A stretch of 64,000 nucleotides of DNA from Tatumella terrea. Lineage in GTDB: Bacteria; Pseudomonadota; Gammaproteobacteria; Enterobacterales; Enterobacteriaceae. The stretch spans positions 414,320 to 478,319 of the forward strand of contig NZ_BAAAFX010000013.1 in NCBI RefSeq assembly GCF_039523755.1, written 5' to 3'. Under the pieces are notes generated by a model. That model had not been told where the DNA came from. It saw only the letters and a program-made list of their open reading frames with translations, and ran no database searches. The position numbers and the translations under genes are program-made. Positions 52,632-61,379 of this stretch are shown here, in pieces. How positions within the stretch are numbered: position 1 is the first letter of the stretch; each line of letters starts with the position of its first letter.

Positions 52632-54401
52632 GTGCAGTTATTTAGCTATTTACGTGAGTATTTCTCTTCAGAATGGCGGCGCTACTCAGGCGCGGTCAGT
52701 TTGCTGATTATTATTTCTCTGATGCAGTTAGTCCCGCCCCGGCTGGTCGGTATTATTGTCGATGGGGTGACACACCATAGTCTGGGAACCCGCCAGCTGA
52801 CGGGCTGGATCTCGCTTATCTTAATCACCGCACTACTGACTTATCTGCTGCGATATGTCTGGCGGATCCTTCTGTTCGGTGCATCTTACCGGCTGGCGCT
52901 GGTACTGCGGGAAAAATACTATCGCCAGCTCAGCCAGCAGAGTCAGGTATTCTACAGTCAGTACCGGACCGGGGATCTGCTCGCCCGGGCCACTAACGAT
53001 GTGGACCGGGTGGTTTTTGCTGCCGGAGAAGGGGTACTGACGCTGATCGATTCGCTGGTCATGGGGCTGGCGGTACTGGTGGTGATGAGCACACAAATCA
53101 GCTGGCAGCTCACCCTGGCGGCACTGCTCCCGATGCCGTTAATGGCATGGGTCATTAATCGTTGTGGTAAAAAATTACATCAGCGTTTCCGCGCCGCACA
53201 GGCCGCATTCTCGTCCCTGAACGATCAGGCGCAGGAAAGTCTGACCAGTATCCGTATGATCAAAGCTTTCGGGCTGGAATATCACCGGTCAGCACAGTTT
53301 GCTGAGACCACGGCACAGACCAGCAGGGACAACCTTCACGTTTCAAAGGTCGATGCTCTGTTTGAGCCAACGATCTATCTGGCTATCGCCTGTTCTAACT
53401 TTCTGGCCATTGCCGGAGGCGGCTGGATGGTCTGGCATCATCAGCTGACGCTGGGACAGCTCACCAGTTTTGTTATGTATCTGGGCCTGATGATTTGGCC
53501 GATGCTGGCGCTGGCCTGGATGTTCAATATCGTTGAACGGGGGAGTGCGGCGTGGACACGTATTTCTGCGTTGCTGTCGCTGCCACCCACGTTACCCGAC
53601 GGGGATCAGCCGCTGCCGGAAACACGCGGAGAACTGGTGGCAGAGATCACCCGTTTTAGCTATCCCGGCACGGAGACCGACATTCTGCACGGGGTCCGTT
53701 TCCGGTTACCCCCGGGGGGAATGCTGGGGATTTGCGGGCCGACAGGCAGCGGGAAAACCACCTTACTTTCGCTGATTCAGCGGCATTATGATCTGAGTGA
53801 AGGGCGCATTGACTATCACGGCTATCCGCTGCCGGCATTATTGCTGGATGGCTGGCGTCAGCGCCTGTCGGTGGTTAATCAGACACCGTTTCTGTTTTCA
53901 GACACGATTGCGAACAATATTGCGCTGGGAGATCCCGGGGCCAGTCGTGAGCGGATAGAGCAGGCGGCGCTGCTGGCCTCTGTCCACGACGATATTTTGC
54001 ACTTACCTGACGGTTATGACACGCAGGTGGGAGAACGGGGCGTTATGCTTTCCGGCGGACAAAAACAACGTATTTCTCTGGCCCGGGCGCTGCTGATGAA
54101 TGCAGAAATCCTGATCCTGGATGATGCGCTCTCCGCCGTGGACGGTGAAACAGAACAACGCATCCTGTCCCGACTGCAGGAATGGCGGGCAGGGAAGACC
54201 GTGATCATAACGGCCCACCGTCTTTCTGCGTTACAGGGGGCCGACGAGATCCTGGTACTGCAGCAGGGACGGATCGCCCAGCGAGGAACACCGGCAGTGC
54301 TGGCGGAAGACGCCGGATGGTACCGTGAAATGTCGCAATATCAGAAAATTGCTGAATCCCTGTCTCACCGTACCGAACACCCTCAGTCTCAGGAGCATTA
54401 A
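52632..54401 (+). CDS. mdlA: Multidrug-type ABC exporter subunit MdlA
   Basis: MdlA is a half-transporter with six membrane helices (about 15-300) fused to an ATPase domain, working as a heterodimer with MdlB. The 589-residue protein (E. coli 590) starts at GTG 52632 (MQLFSYLREYFSSEWRRY). Walker A is GPTGSGKTT, signature LSGGQKQR, Walker B ILILDDALSAVD. Its substrate is not established. mdlB starts at the base after its stop. Confidence 0.95.
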   Translation: MQLFSYLREYFSSEWRRYSGAVSLLIIISLMQLVPPRLVGIIVDGVTHHSLGTRQLTGWISLILITALLTYLLRYVWRILLFGASYRLALVLREKYYRQLSQQSQVFYSQYRTGDLLARATNDVDRVVFAAGEGVLTLIDSLVMGLAVLVVMSTQISWQLTLAALLPMPLMAWVINRCGKKLHQRFRAAQAAFSSLNDQAQESLTSIRMIKAFGLEYHRSAQFAETTAQTSRDNLHVSKVDALFEPTIYLAIACSNFLAIAGGGWMVWHHQLTLGQLTSFVMYLGLMIWPMLALAWMFNIVERGSAAWTRISALLSLPPTLPDGDQPLPETRGELVAEITRFSYPGTETDILHGVRFRLPPGGMLGICGPTGSGKTTLLSLIQRHYDLSEGRIDYHGYPLPALLLDGWRQRLSVVNQTPFLFSDTIANNIALGDPGASRERIEQAALLASVHDDILHLPDGYDTQVGERGVMLSGGQKQRISLARALLMNAEILILDDALSAVDGETEQRILSRLQEWRAGKTVIITAHRLSALQGADEILVLQQGRIAQRGTPAVLAEDAGWYREMSQYQKIAESLSHRTEHPQSQEH

Positions 54402-56192
54402 GTGTCGCAGCCAGTCTCTTTTACGAAAACATTAATGCGTCTGCTGTCCTACGGGCGGGACTGGAAAAAGCCACTGACGATGGCAGTGCTTCTGCTGGTG
54501 ATGGCTTCTGCGGCACAGGTGACCGGGCCTGCTCTGGTCAGCTACTTTATCGATCATTTTATCAGTACCCGGCAATGGCAATGGTTGCCGGTGCTGGCAT
54601 TGGGGGGCGGCTTTCTGCTGCTGCAAATACTGGCGGCCGTTTTTAATTACCGCCAGTCACTGCTGTTTAACCGGGTCGCTATCGGGGTGGTCCGGAAAAT
54701 TCGTTGTGAAGTGATGGATGCAGCCCTGCGTCAGCCATTATCGGCTTTTGACACCCGGCCGGTGGGGCAGCTTGTTTCCCGGGTCACCAATGACAGTGAA
54801 GTGGTCAGAGATTTATATATTTCTGTGGTCGGCAGTGTATTGCGTAGCGGGGTCCTGATCATCTCCATGCTGGTGGCGATGTTTATTCTGGACTGGCGAA
54901 TGGCGCTGATTGCCGCCGGTATTTTTCCGCTGGTGATCGCCGTAATGATTATCTACCAGCGTTACAGTACCGGTATCGCCCGTCAGGTGCGAACCTTCCT
55001 CGCGGATATTAATAACAGCCTCAATGAGGTGATCAGCGGAATGACGGTGATTCAGCAGTTCCGGCGGCAGAAGTATTTTGCAGAACAGCTCCGTCAGCAT
55101 AACGAAAACCACTATCAGGCGCGGATGAAAATTCTGCGACTGGATGCTTTCTTACTGCGCCCGTTATTAAATCTGTTTTCGGCGATTATTTTGTCTCTGC
55201 TGGTACTGCTATTTAGCTTGTCGGCCCCCGGACATTTTGAAGTGGGTGTCCTGTATGCGTTTATCGCCTATCTGGGACGTATCGAAGAACCCTTAATTGA
55301 ACTGACTACCCGGCAATCATTGTTACAGCAGGCGGTCGTCTCGGCCGAGCGTATCTTTGAACTGATGGATGCGCCGGCCCAGCAATATGGTCCGGACCAC
55401 CGGGCGCTGAAAACCGGGGCTCTGACCATCAATAATCTTTCCTTTGCGTATAAGCCTGGTCAGCCGGTGCTGAAAAATATTCACTGCCGGTTATCTTCCG
55501 GGGGATTCCTGGCTCTGGTCGGACATACGGGGAGTGGAAAAAGCACGCTGGCCGGTTTGCTGATGGGCTATTACCCCATTGCAGAGGGAGAAATTACGCT
55601 TGATGGCCGGAAGATTTCGCAGTTAAGCCATGCTGTACTGCGTAAAGGGATTGGTATGGTGCAGCAGGATCCGGTGATCCTGGCCGATACATTACTGGAA
55701 AATATTTGTCTGGGCAGAGAGATTAGCGCGTCGAAAGTCATGGCCGCGCTGGAGCAGGTCAAACTGATGGAATGGTTTCAGTCTCTGCCTGAAGGGCTTC
55801 ATACCCGGATGGGAGAGCAGGGGAAAAGCCTGTCCGCCGGACAAAAACAACTGCTGGCACTGGCCCGCATCCTGGTCGATATCCCGGTATTATTAATTCT
55901 GGACGAGGCAACGGCCAGTATCGATTCCGGGACAGAACAAGCGATTCAGCAGGTGCTGAACCAGATACGTAAGAATACCACCCTGGTGGTTATCGCTCAC
56001 CGGTTATCGACCATCACGGCGGCGGATACGATTCTGGTTCTGGAAAGAGGGGAGGTTATCGAGCAGGGAACACATCAGCAACTACTGGACCACCGTGGCC
56101 GCTATCGGCAGATGTATCAGTTACAACAGGCCGGTAATGAGCTATCACATCGCACTGCAGACTTTCCCGCTTCCGGCAATGCACTCAATTAG
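54402..56192 (+). CDS. mdlB: Multidrug-type ABC exporter subunit MdlB
   Basis: Partner of MdlA. The 596-residue protein (E. coli 593) begins at GTG 54402, directly after the mdlA TAA, so translation is probably coupled. Six helices are followed by an ATPase domain with Walker A GHTGSGKST, signature LSAGQKQL and Walker B LLILDEATASID. The LSAGQ variant of the signature is usual for MdlB. A dyad in the following gap may also help terminate transcription before glnK. Confidence 0.95.
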   Translation: MSQPVSFTKTLMRLLSYGRDWKKPLTMAVLLLVMASAAQVTGPALVSYFIDHFISTRQWQWLPVLALGGGFLLLQILAAVFNYRQSLLFNRVAIGVVRKIRCEVMDAALRQPLSAFDTRPVGQLVSRVTNDSEVVRDLYISVVGSVLRSGVLIISMLVAMFILDWRMALIAAGIFPLVIAVMIIYQRYSTGIARQVRTFLADINNSLNEVISGMTVIQQFRRQKYFAEQLRQHNENHYQARMKILRLDAFLLRPLLNLFSAIILSLLVLLFSLSAPGHFEVGVLYAFIAYLGRIEEPLIELTTRQSLLQQAVVSAERIFELMDAPAQQYGPDHRALKTGALTINNLSFAYKPGQPVLKNIHCRLSSGGFLALVGHTGSGKSTLAGLLMGYYPIAEGEITLDGRKISQLSHAVLRKGIGMVQQDPVILADTLLENICLGREISASKVMAALEQVKLMEWFQSLPEGLHTRMGEQGKSLSAGQKQLLALARILVDIPVLLILDEATASIDSGTEQAIQQVLNQIRKNTTLVVIAHRLSTITAADTILVLERGEVIEQGTHQQLLDHRGRYRQMYQLQQAGNELSHRTADFPASGNALN

Positions 56193-56220
56193 TACATTTT
56201 AATCAGACTGTTCTGATGAA

Positions 56221-56257
56221 TGCACCACAATAGTGCCGCCGGCGTTATCGTGGTGCA
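56221..56257 (+). promoter_or_regulatory. NtrC binding site(s) upstream of glnK
   Basis: TGCACCA-CAA-TAGTGCC at 56221-56237 matches the NtrC consensus TGCACCA-N3-TGGTGCA at 12 of 14 arm positions. A separate TGGTGCA half-site at 56251-56257 forms a larger dyad with it (TGCACCAC / GTGGTGCA). The site is about 125 bp upstream of the sigma-54 promoter, a normal enhancer distance. Confidence 0.8.
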
Positions 56258-56361
56258 TCAGGCCTGAATTTTTTTATTCCCGCCATCCTCTCTGTTCTGA
56301 AAATCCGTTAACAGCCCGCTATCGTCGCATATCAGAAAAATAATTTATGAAATTATACAGA

Positions 56362-56377
56362 TGGCATGCCATTTGCT
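56362..56377 (+). promoter_or_regulatory. Sigma-54 promoter of glnK-amtB
   Basis: TGGCATG-N4-TTGCTT has the invariant GG and GC dinucleotides 10 bp apart (56363-56364 and 56375-56376), as required by sigma-54. It is 55 bp before the glnK start. Confidence 0.9.
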
Positions 56378-56431
56378 TAAGATAGTCCAGGTTCAATGTA
56401 ACTGATAATTTCAATACCCGGAGGGAGTGAT

Positions 56432-56770
56432 ATGAAGCTGGTAACCGTGGTGATTAAGCCATTTAAGTTAGAAGACGTGCGTGAAGCATTATCTTCCGTA
56501 GGTATCCAGGGCCTGACCGTCACTGAGGTGAAAGGCTTCGGTCGCCAGAAAGGGCACGCCGAACTTTATCGCGGTGCGGAATATAGTGTAAATTTTTTAC
56601 CTAAAGTAAAAATTGATATTGCTATTGCCGAAGATCAGCTTGATGAAGTTATTGATATTATTAGTAAAGCTGCTTACACCGGTAAGATTGGTGATGGGAA
56701 AATTTTCGTGTCTGAACTGCAGCGGGTCATTCGTATCCGTACCGGTGAAACAGACGAAGCTGCGCTTTAA
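56432..56770 (+). CDS. glnK: Nitrogen regulatory PII-like protein GlnK
   Basis: GlnK signals nitrogen status and blocks AmtB when nitrogen is ample. The 112 residues equal E. coli. The uridylylated Tyr51 sits in the T-loop LYRGAEYSVNF, and the B-loop TGKIGDGKIF follows. It is 31 bp upstream of amtB in the same nitrogen-regulated operon. Confidence 0.98.
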   Translation: MKLVTVVIKPFKLEDVREALSSVGIQGLTVTEVKGFGRQKGHAELYRGAEYSVNFLPKVKIDIAIAEDQLDEVIDIISKAAYTGKIGDGKIFVSELQRVIRIRTGETDEAAL

Positions 56771-56801
56771 TTTAGCCGTTGATTGTTGAGGTAGGGAAAA
56801 A

Positions 56802-58088
56802 ATGAATAAACTTCTGACAAAACTGGCCTTAGCCGGAGCGGCTCTTTCGCCTTCACTGGCGTTTGCTGCACCTGCAGTGGCAGACCAGGCAGATAATGCA
56901 TTTATGATGATTTGTACCGCACTGGTGTTATTTATGTCAGTGCCAGGTATTGCGCTCTTTTATGGCGGTCTTATCCGCGGCAAAAACGTCCTTTCCATGA
57001 TGACCCAGGTCGCGGTAACGTTCTCTCTGGTCTGTGTTATCTGGGTTATCTACGGTTATTCTCTGACCTTTGCTGAAGGTAACAACTACTTTGGGGGTTT
57101 CCAGTGGGTGATGCTGAAAGGGATTGAGCTGAAAGCCGTAATGGGTACGATCTATCAGTACATTCATGTGGCTTTCCAGGCTTCTTTTGCCTGCATCACC
57201 GTCGGTCTGGTACTGGGTGGTTTAGCTGAACGTGTACGTTTCTCTGCGGTGCTGATTTTTACCCTGATCTGGGCAACGTTCTCTTATTTCCCAATCGCTC
57301 ATATGGTCTGGGGCGGTGGGTTACTGGCTCTGGATGGTGCGCTTGATTTCGCAGGCGGTACAGTGGTTCATATCAATGCCGCGGTGGCTGCGCTGGTGGG
57401 AGCTTACATGCTGCGTAAACGTGCCGGTTTCGGTAAAGAGGCATTCAAACCACACAATCTGCCGATGGTCTTTATCGGTACGGCGATCCTGTATGTTGGC
57501 TGGTTTGGTTTCAACGCCGGTTCGGCGGCATCGGCTAACGAAATCGCCGCTCTGGCATTCCTGAATACGGTGGTTGCTACCGCGGGCGCTGTTCTGACCT
57601 GGGTATTCGGTGAGTGGATCCTGCGTGGTAAACCTTCACTGCTGGGTGCAAGCTCAGGATTCATCGCAGGTCTGGTCGCAATCACTCCGGCGTGTGGTTA
57701 TGTCGGTGTTGGCGGCGCGCTGATCATCGGTCTGGCGGCGGGTCTGGCAGGTCTGTGGGGTGTGACCTCTCTGAAACGTTTCCTGCGTGTTGATGACCCG
57801 TGTGACGTGTTCGGTGTTCACGGTGTGTGCGGGATCCTGGGCTGTATCCTGACAGGTGTCTTCGCCTCTTCTTCACTGGGTGGTGTCGGCTATGCTGCCG
57901 GAGTTACGATGGGCCATCAGATCTGGGTTCAACTGCTGAGCTGCCTGGTCACTCTGGTCTGGTCAGGTGTGGTTGCCTTTATTGCCTTTAAAGTGGCTGA
58001 CCTGATTGTCGGACTGCGTGTTCCTGAAGATCAGGAGCGTGAAGGTCTGGATGTGAATAGTCACGGCGAAAATGCTTACAACCAGTAA
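56802..58088 (+). CDS. amtB: Ammonium channel AmtB
   Basis: AmtB conducts ammonium across the inner membrane. The 428-residue precursor (E. coli 428) has a signal peptide (MNKLLTKLALAGAALSPSLA) and about 11 membrane helices. The pore twin histidines are in VVHINAAVAALVG and VFGVHGVCGILG. Order glnK-amtB is universal for this pair. In E. coli tesB follows; here it is absent. Confidence 0.98.
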   Translation: MNKLLTKLALAGAALSPSLAFAAPAVADQADNAFMMICTALVLFMSVPGIALFYGGLIRGKNVLSMMTQVAVTFSLVCVIWVIYGYSLTFAEGNNYFGGFQWVMLKGIELKAVMGTIYQYIHVAFQASFACITVGLVLGGLAERVRFSAVLIFTLIWATFSYFPIAHMVWGGGLLALDGALDFAGGTVVHINAAVAALVGAYMLRKRAGFGKEAFKPHNLPMVFIGTAILYVGWFGFNAGSAASANEIAALAFLNTVVATAGAVLTWVFGEWILRGKPSLLGASSGFIAGLVAITPACGYVGVGGALIIGLAAGLAGLWGVTSLKRFLRVDDPCDVFGVHGVCGILGCILTGVFASSSLGGVGYAAGVTMGHQIWVQLLSCLVTLVWSGVVAFIAFKVADLIVGLRVPEDQEREGLDVNSHGENAYNQ

Positions 58089-58122
58089 GTGAGTCTTCAT
58101 CCCGGGCGATGACCCGGGAAGT

Positions 58123-58156
58123 AAAAAGGGCGATAGATTATCGCCCTTTTTTTTTG
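58123..58156 (+). terminator. Rho-independent terminator of glnK-amtB
   Basis: The stem AAAAGGGCGATA/TATCGCCCTTTT, flanked by A and T runs (nine Ts), lies 35 bp after the stop. A second dyad with CCCGGG arms at 58100-58119 precedes it. Confidence 0.94.
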
Positions 58157-58706
58157 GCGGGATCCGGCGTCGGCTCCCCTCATCCCCTTAACGGCATTGT
58201 GAGTCGCGCGATATCACTTTCCAGCCATACCCCACTGCCGTGCAGATCACTCCCACACCCGGTGCCGGGAAACACGTTAATTCCCTATCACCGCCTCAGA
58301 CCTCCCTTTATCCGCCATCATTCTTCACCCGTTTGCAGCAGCATTATCTCCGGCATGCGGGTAAGCGCACGATGAGGACTGATATCAGGGTATGCCAGAG
58401 CGCCGGGGAAGCGCCGGCATCAGTTGCCGACCGGCTGCTCAGGTTTCTTAGTGGGCATCTGCCGGTGCTTTGATGGGGGAACCATCGCTCTGTAAGCGGT
58501 TGAATATTCAGTTGCTGTCGTGGCGGAAACCGCCGCAGCAAAATAACCAGGATTATTCCTATTATCCGGTCGTATCCGGGTTTTGCCCCCTGTCTGCAGG
58601 AATAAATTATATTTTCTGCCAAAATTATATTCAGTGGTAACGAATATGCAGAACTGGCTTACTATAGACTTCCGTTGTTCATTTTGTTCATAAGGAGACG
58701 ACATCA
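58157..58706. other. Non-coding stretch between amtB and ybaY
   Basis: This 550-bp stretch is where E. coli has tesB. No credible gene is present; short frames on both strands have no recognisable product, and I saw no tesB remnant. The last 60 bp hold the ybaY promoter region, with a TTGTTCAT-type direct repeat near 58674-58690 and an AAGGAG site. Confidence 0.5.
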
Positions 58707-59186
58707 ATGAAATCAATGCATATTATTACAGGGTTAGCCGTGGCTCTGACTGTGACGGCCTGTGCTGACAGGACGGATTTACCAGCACCGGCACCGGTGA
58801 TCAGCGCCACCAGTAACCAGCCGGTGATCTCCGGAGCGGTATATGTACGTCAACGTATCGCTCTGCCGCCAGGTGCGGTTCTGACCGTGACCCTGTCTGA
58901 TGCTTCCGGGGGAACCGGGCCGACCAAAGTGATCGCGCAGAAAGTGACGCGACTCTCCGGTCAGCAGGCGCCTTTCCACTACCGTCTGCCGTTTAATGCC
59001 GCCGATGTGAGTTCTCAGGGACAGGTGTTGCTGAGTGCAGCTATCAGTCTGAACGGACGCGTGATTTTCACTGCTGAATCGCTGCAACCGGTCACATCAC
59101 CGGCGACACAGCGTCAGGATTTAACGCTGGTGGCAGTTCCTGAAGTTGCGGTCCCTGTGGACCAGGTGTCTCCTGGTACGCCGTAA
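58707..59186 (+). CDS. ybaY: YbaY-type lipoprotein (type III secretion pilotin-like family)
   Basis: The 159-residue protein has a lipoprotein signal with lipobox VTAC (Cys19), followed by a Pro/Ala linker and a beta-rich domain (ISGAVYVRQRIALPPGAVLT, LTVTLSDASGG), matching YbaY of E. coli (190). It is shorter than the E. coli protein by a truncated C-terminal tail. Function is unknown; the family is related to META/HslJ-like or YbaY domains that bind at the outer membrane. AAGGAG is 9 bp before the ATG. Confidence 0.88.
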   Translation: MKSMHIITGLAVALTVTACADRTDLPAPAPVISATSNQPVISGAVYVRQRIALPPGAVLTVTLSDASGGTGPTKVIAQKVTRLSGQQAPFHYRLPFNAADVSSQGQVLLSAAISLNGRVIFTAESLQPVTSPATQRQDLTLVAVPEVAVPVDQVSPGTP

Positions 59187-59202
59187 CCGCTAAACCGTGA
59201 GG

Positions 59203-59526
59203 TCAGGGCGACGAATGCCCTGGCCAGCGGTATTTTTCTAAATCAATTGTCTGCATCGGGGTAAATTCGATATTCTCCGCTTCCAGCGCCTGCTGCTGAC
59301 GTCTGAAATCTGCTCCCTGCAACGATATTCTGCCTTGCCTGTCGACCACCCGATGCCAGGGCAGGGATGAGCCTTCCGGTAATTTTTTAAGCACACCACC
59401 GACCTGACGTGCCGCCCGGGGACTACCTGCCAGGCGAGCAATCTCGCCATAGGTGCTCACCCGGCCATAAGGAATGGCAGCAATGATCAGCCACACTCTT
59501 TCCCGAAATGATAATTCTTCAGACAT
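59203..59526 (-). CDS. atl: Alkyltransferase-like protein Atl (YbaZ)
   Basis: Atl binds O6-alkylguanine in DNA and flags it for nucleotide excision repair; it lacks methyltransferase activity. In the 107-residue protein Trp57 (LPWHRVV) replaces the catalytic cysteine of the PCHRV motif, the hallmark of ATLs. The helix-turn-helix stretch is RAARQVGGVLKKLP. The start at 59526 follows GGAAG; an earlier ATG at 59577 was not used because it lacks support in the family. Confidence 0.93.
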   Translation of the reverse strand: MSEELSFRERVWLIIAAIPYGRVSTYGEIARLAGSPRAARQVGGVLKKLPEGSSLPWHRVVDRQGRISLQGADFRRQQQALEAENIEFTPMQTIDLEKYRWPGHSSP

Positions 59527-59664
59527 GATAACTTCCGGATAAACCTCAGAGAGGAGGATCATAGCGGGAATGTTCAAGAAAACAACGGTCAGGTTTCACA
59601 GACTTGCAATTCATGATGCCATCACTGATAATGCACTCGCTTTGAGAGATCAGAGCTCATCAAT

Positions 59665-59778
59665 GGGGACCCTGTTGGTTCTCCCGCAATGCTAATCTGT
59701 GAACCCGGTCAGATCCGGAAGGAAGCAGCCGTAACAGATGACGCATGTGCCGGGATGTCGCTGGCAGGGGCCCCACCC
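59665..59778 (+). ncRNA. ffs: 4.5S RNA of the signal recognition particle
   Basis: The 114-nt segment matches E. coli 4.5S RNA closely, beginning GGGGACCCTGTTGGTTCTCC and ending GCAGGGGCCCCACCC. The conserved apical region, with GGTCAGATCCGGAAGGAAGC, contains the GGAA tetraloop and asymmetric loop bound by Ffh. It has the same place as in E. coli, beside atl. No strong terminator follows. Confidence 0.97.
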
Positions 59779-59860
59779 AACGAATTATTCCTCTTTTGCT
59801 CCCACTAAAAAATTCCAGCCTGAGTCAGTACTCCCTGATTATTTCTATAGAATAAGTCCG

Positions 59861-59900
59861 GATTCACAGATTCATAGATTCACAGATTCACAGATTCATT
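59861..59900. repeat. Five tandem copies of an 8-bp unit (GATTCACA-like)
   Basis: Five contiguous octamers run GATTCACA, GATTCATA, GATTCACA, GATTCACA, GATTCATT. They lie in the 362-bp gap between ffs and hha (59779-60140), where no credible gene is present. Such arrays can change length by slippage; none of the small open frames crossing it looks real. Confidence 0.9.
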
Positions 59901-60140
59901 GGGCAATAACGGATCCTGCGGATCGGTGATGGCATCCGGCCTGACGTACCCGCAAGGGGATCAGCGATGCAGGGGCATTCCATCGACGCAGTCTTCAGAA
60001 TTGCGGGTTCATCGTCCGGAAATCAGCCGGATATCATACCCCCGCGTGATAAGCGAAAAGCGAATTCAACAGTTTCTTGCCAGGGGAACCGGAACCTTAA
60101 TAGTAATTATGATTATTTATTCTGGTGAAACTCAGTGACA

Positions 60141-60359
60141 TTAACGAACATATTTCCAGACGGTAGCAGGCACTTTATCGTACAGTTTATTCATAGTCAG
60201 CTCCGCAAGACGATGGTCAGCTGCCGAATAAAAAACCACCAGATCTTCATCTGATAATTCATATTTATTTTTTTCGATCACCCGCTCGAGAGTATCGATA
60301 GATCGGCAACGCCTCAGACGCATCAGATAATCTGTCTTGGTTAATGGGGTTTGACTCAT
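60141..60359 (-). CDS. hha: Hha, nucleoid-associated modulator of H-NS
   Basis: Hha binds H-NS and helps silence horizontally acquired DNA. The 72 residues (E. coli 72) include LMRLRRCRSIDTLERVIEKN and FYSAADHRLAELTMNKLYDK. It is 17 bp after tomB on the same strand. It has also been described as the toxin of the Hha-TomB pair. Confidence 0.97.
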   Translation of the reverse strand: MSQTPLTKTDYLMRLRRCRSIDTLERVIEKNKYELSDEDLVVFYSAADHRLAELTMNKLYDKVPATVWKYVR

Positions 60360-60376
60360 GATAAAACGACTCCTGG

Positions 60377-60757
60377 TTAATGTGTGAGACTTTGTCCGTT
60401 TTCCTGACAGAGACTCGCTTCAAAAAATAATCTAAATAACTTGCCTGATGAGGCTTCCCAGTAATTAAAGTCCTGCTTATTTACTGTGTAACCACTAAAT
60501 AATGTAAATGTATCGTCAAGATATTTGTCTACCTGTGAAATCAGTAGTTCATCTTCACTATGTTTTAATTTATAAATAATACTGACGGCTGCAATATGCT
60601 CAATTAAATCATGCAGCTGAAGATTTCCTTCCGATGTCGGGTCATTAATCCAGCACGATTCCTGGACGTTGAGGGTAGCCAGACTTTCATCAAATAAATT
60701 TTCACACAAAAATTTAAGCTGTGCTACATCATATCTTTTAGGTGAGTATTCATCCAT
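60377..60757 (-). CDS. tomB: TomB, Hha partner/antitoxin-like biofilm regulator
   Basis: TomB oxidises Hha at its cysteine in an oxygen-dependent manner. The ATG at 60757 (MDEYSPKRYDVAQLKFLC) gives 126 residues (E. coli 124) with the important Cys18 and an acidic body. GAGG is 8 bp upstream; a GTG three codons earlier is the alternative. It is upstream of hha in one operon. Confidence 0.95.
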   Translation of the reverse strand: MDEYSPKRYDVAQLKFLCENLFDESLATLNVQESCWINDPTSEGNLQLHDLIEHIAAVSIIYKLKHSEDELLISQVDKYLDDTFTLFSGYTVNKQDFNYWEASSGKLFRLFFEASLCQENGQSLTH

Positions 60758-61337
60758 CTTTTCCACCTCTTATCAGGCTCTGTCGGGAGCCATTCCGCAT
60801 AAAGAAGATTCGTAATGATTCATTCTGTTCAGAGAGAATAAGGATAGATCAGTAGCAGAGATATTCCTGTGACTAAATCCTGCGCAATATCTTCAGGGTT
60901 TTTATCTGCTGAACCACCATAACAATATTAGTTTACTCTGCGGTGTTTGTCTTATTTTACCAGAGTGAATAGGGTTAATCGTTATTTTGATGAAAATTAC
61001 GTCACGGTTCGCAGGGGATTCAGCAGAAAAAAACTTAATGTATAAACAGTCCGTGCTGAGTATGAACCGGATTTAAGCATATCAGCAAACTAACATCTAT
61101 CGATTGAATCTATCAATAAAGACTTTTCTTAAAATCATAGCTTAACTGTTTACTGAGTAACTAATACAGCGAACAGAAATGACCTGCGACATTCTCAGAA
61201 GGAGGCCGGTGGCCCGCAGAGTTCACAACACTGGCTCATAGTTTGCAGCGAAGCCCCGGAATTAGCAATCCTTTCATCGGTGATTTTTGTATGATATTTG
61301 GAAACATTTAACCTCTTTATTTTAGCCGGCTTTTTTT
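60758..61337. other. Long A/T-rich gap upstream of tomB and of the metal transporter operon
   Basis: About 580 bp contain no believable gene. In E. coli this side of tomB carries acrAB, which is absent. A 28-codon frame starting at 60990 has no ribosome site and was rejected. The tomB promoter must lie in the first 200 bp. A dyad AGCCGGCT followed by a T-run occurs at 61324-61337. Confidence 0.5.
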
Positions 61338-61338
61338 C

Positions 61339-61360
61339 TAACATGTAATGTTATAACGTT
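61339..61360 (+). promoter_or_regulatory. Zur-like operator upstream of the metal ABC operon
   Basis: Two overlapping dyads, TAACAT-GTA-ATGTTA (61339-61353) and AATGTTATAACGTT (61347-61360, 12 of 14 palindromic positions), contain the ATGTTATA core of gamma-proteobacterial Zur boxes. They end 20 bp before the first start codon. The operator could repress the operon when zinc is plentiful. MntR or Fur sites fit less well. Zur assignment is inference. Confidence 0.5.
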
Positions 61361-61379
61361 TTTTACTCTTTGGTGTTCT

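Noticed and set aside
58240..58622. Possible tesB remnant downstream of amtB
   Set aside because: None of the frames on either strand resembles thioesterase II when read by eye.
59861..59900. CRISPR array
   Set aside because: The 8-bp units are directly adjacent with no spacers; it is a simple tandem repeat.
59738..60138. Small frames through the end of ffs and the octamer repeat
   Set aside because: They start inside the 4.5S RNA or in the repeat and have no protein-like composition.
60990..61076. 28-codon plus-strand frame starting at 60990
   Set aside because: No ribosome site, no hydrophobic or leader-peptide character, and no neighbour to regulate directly.
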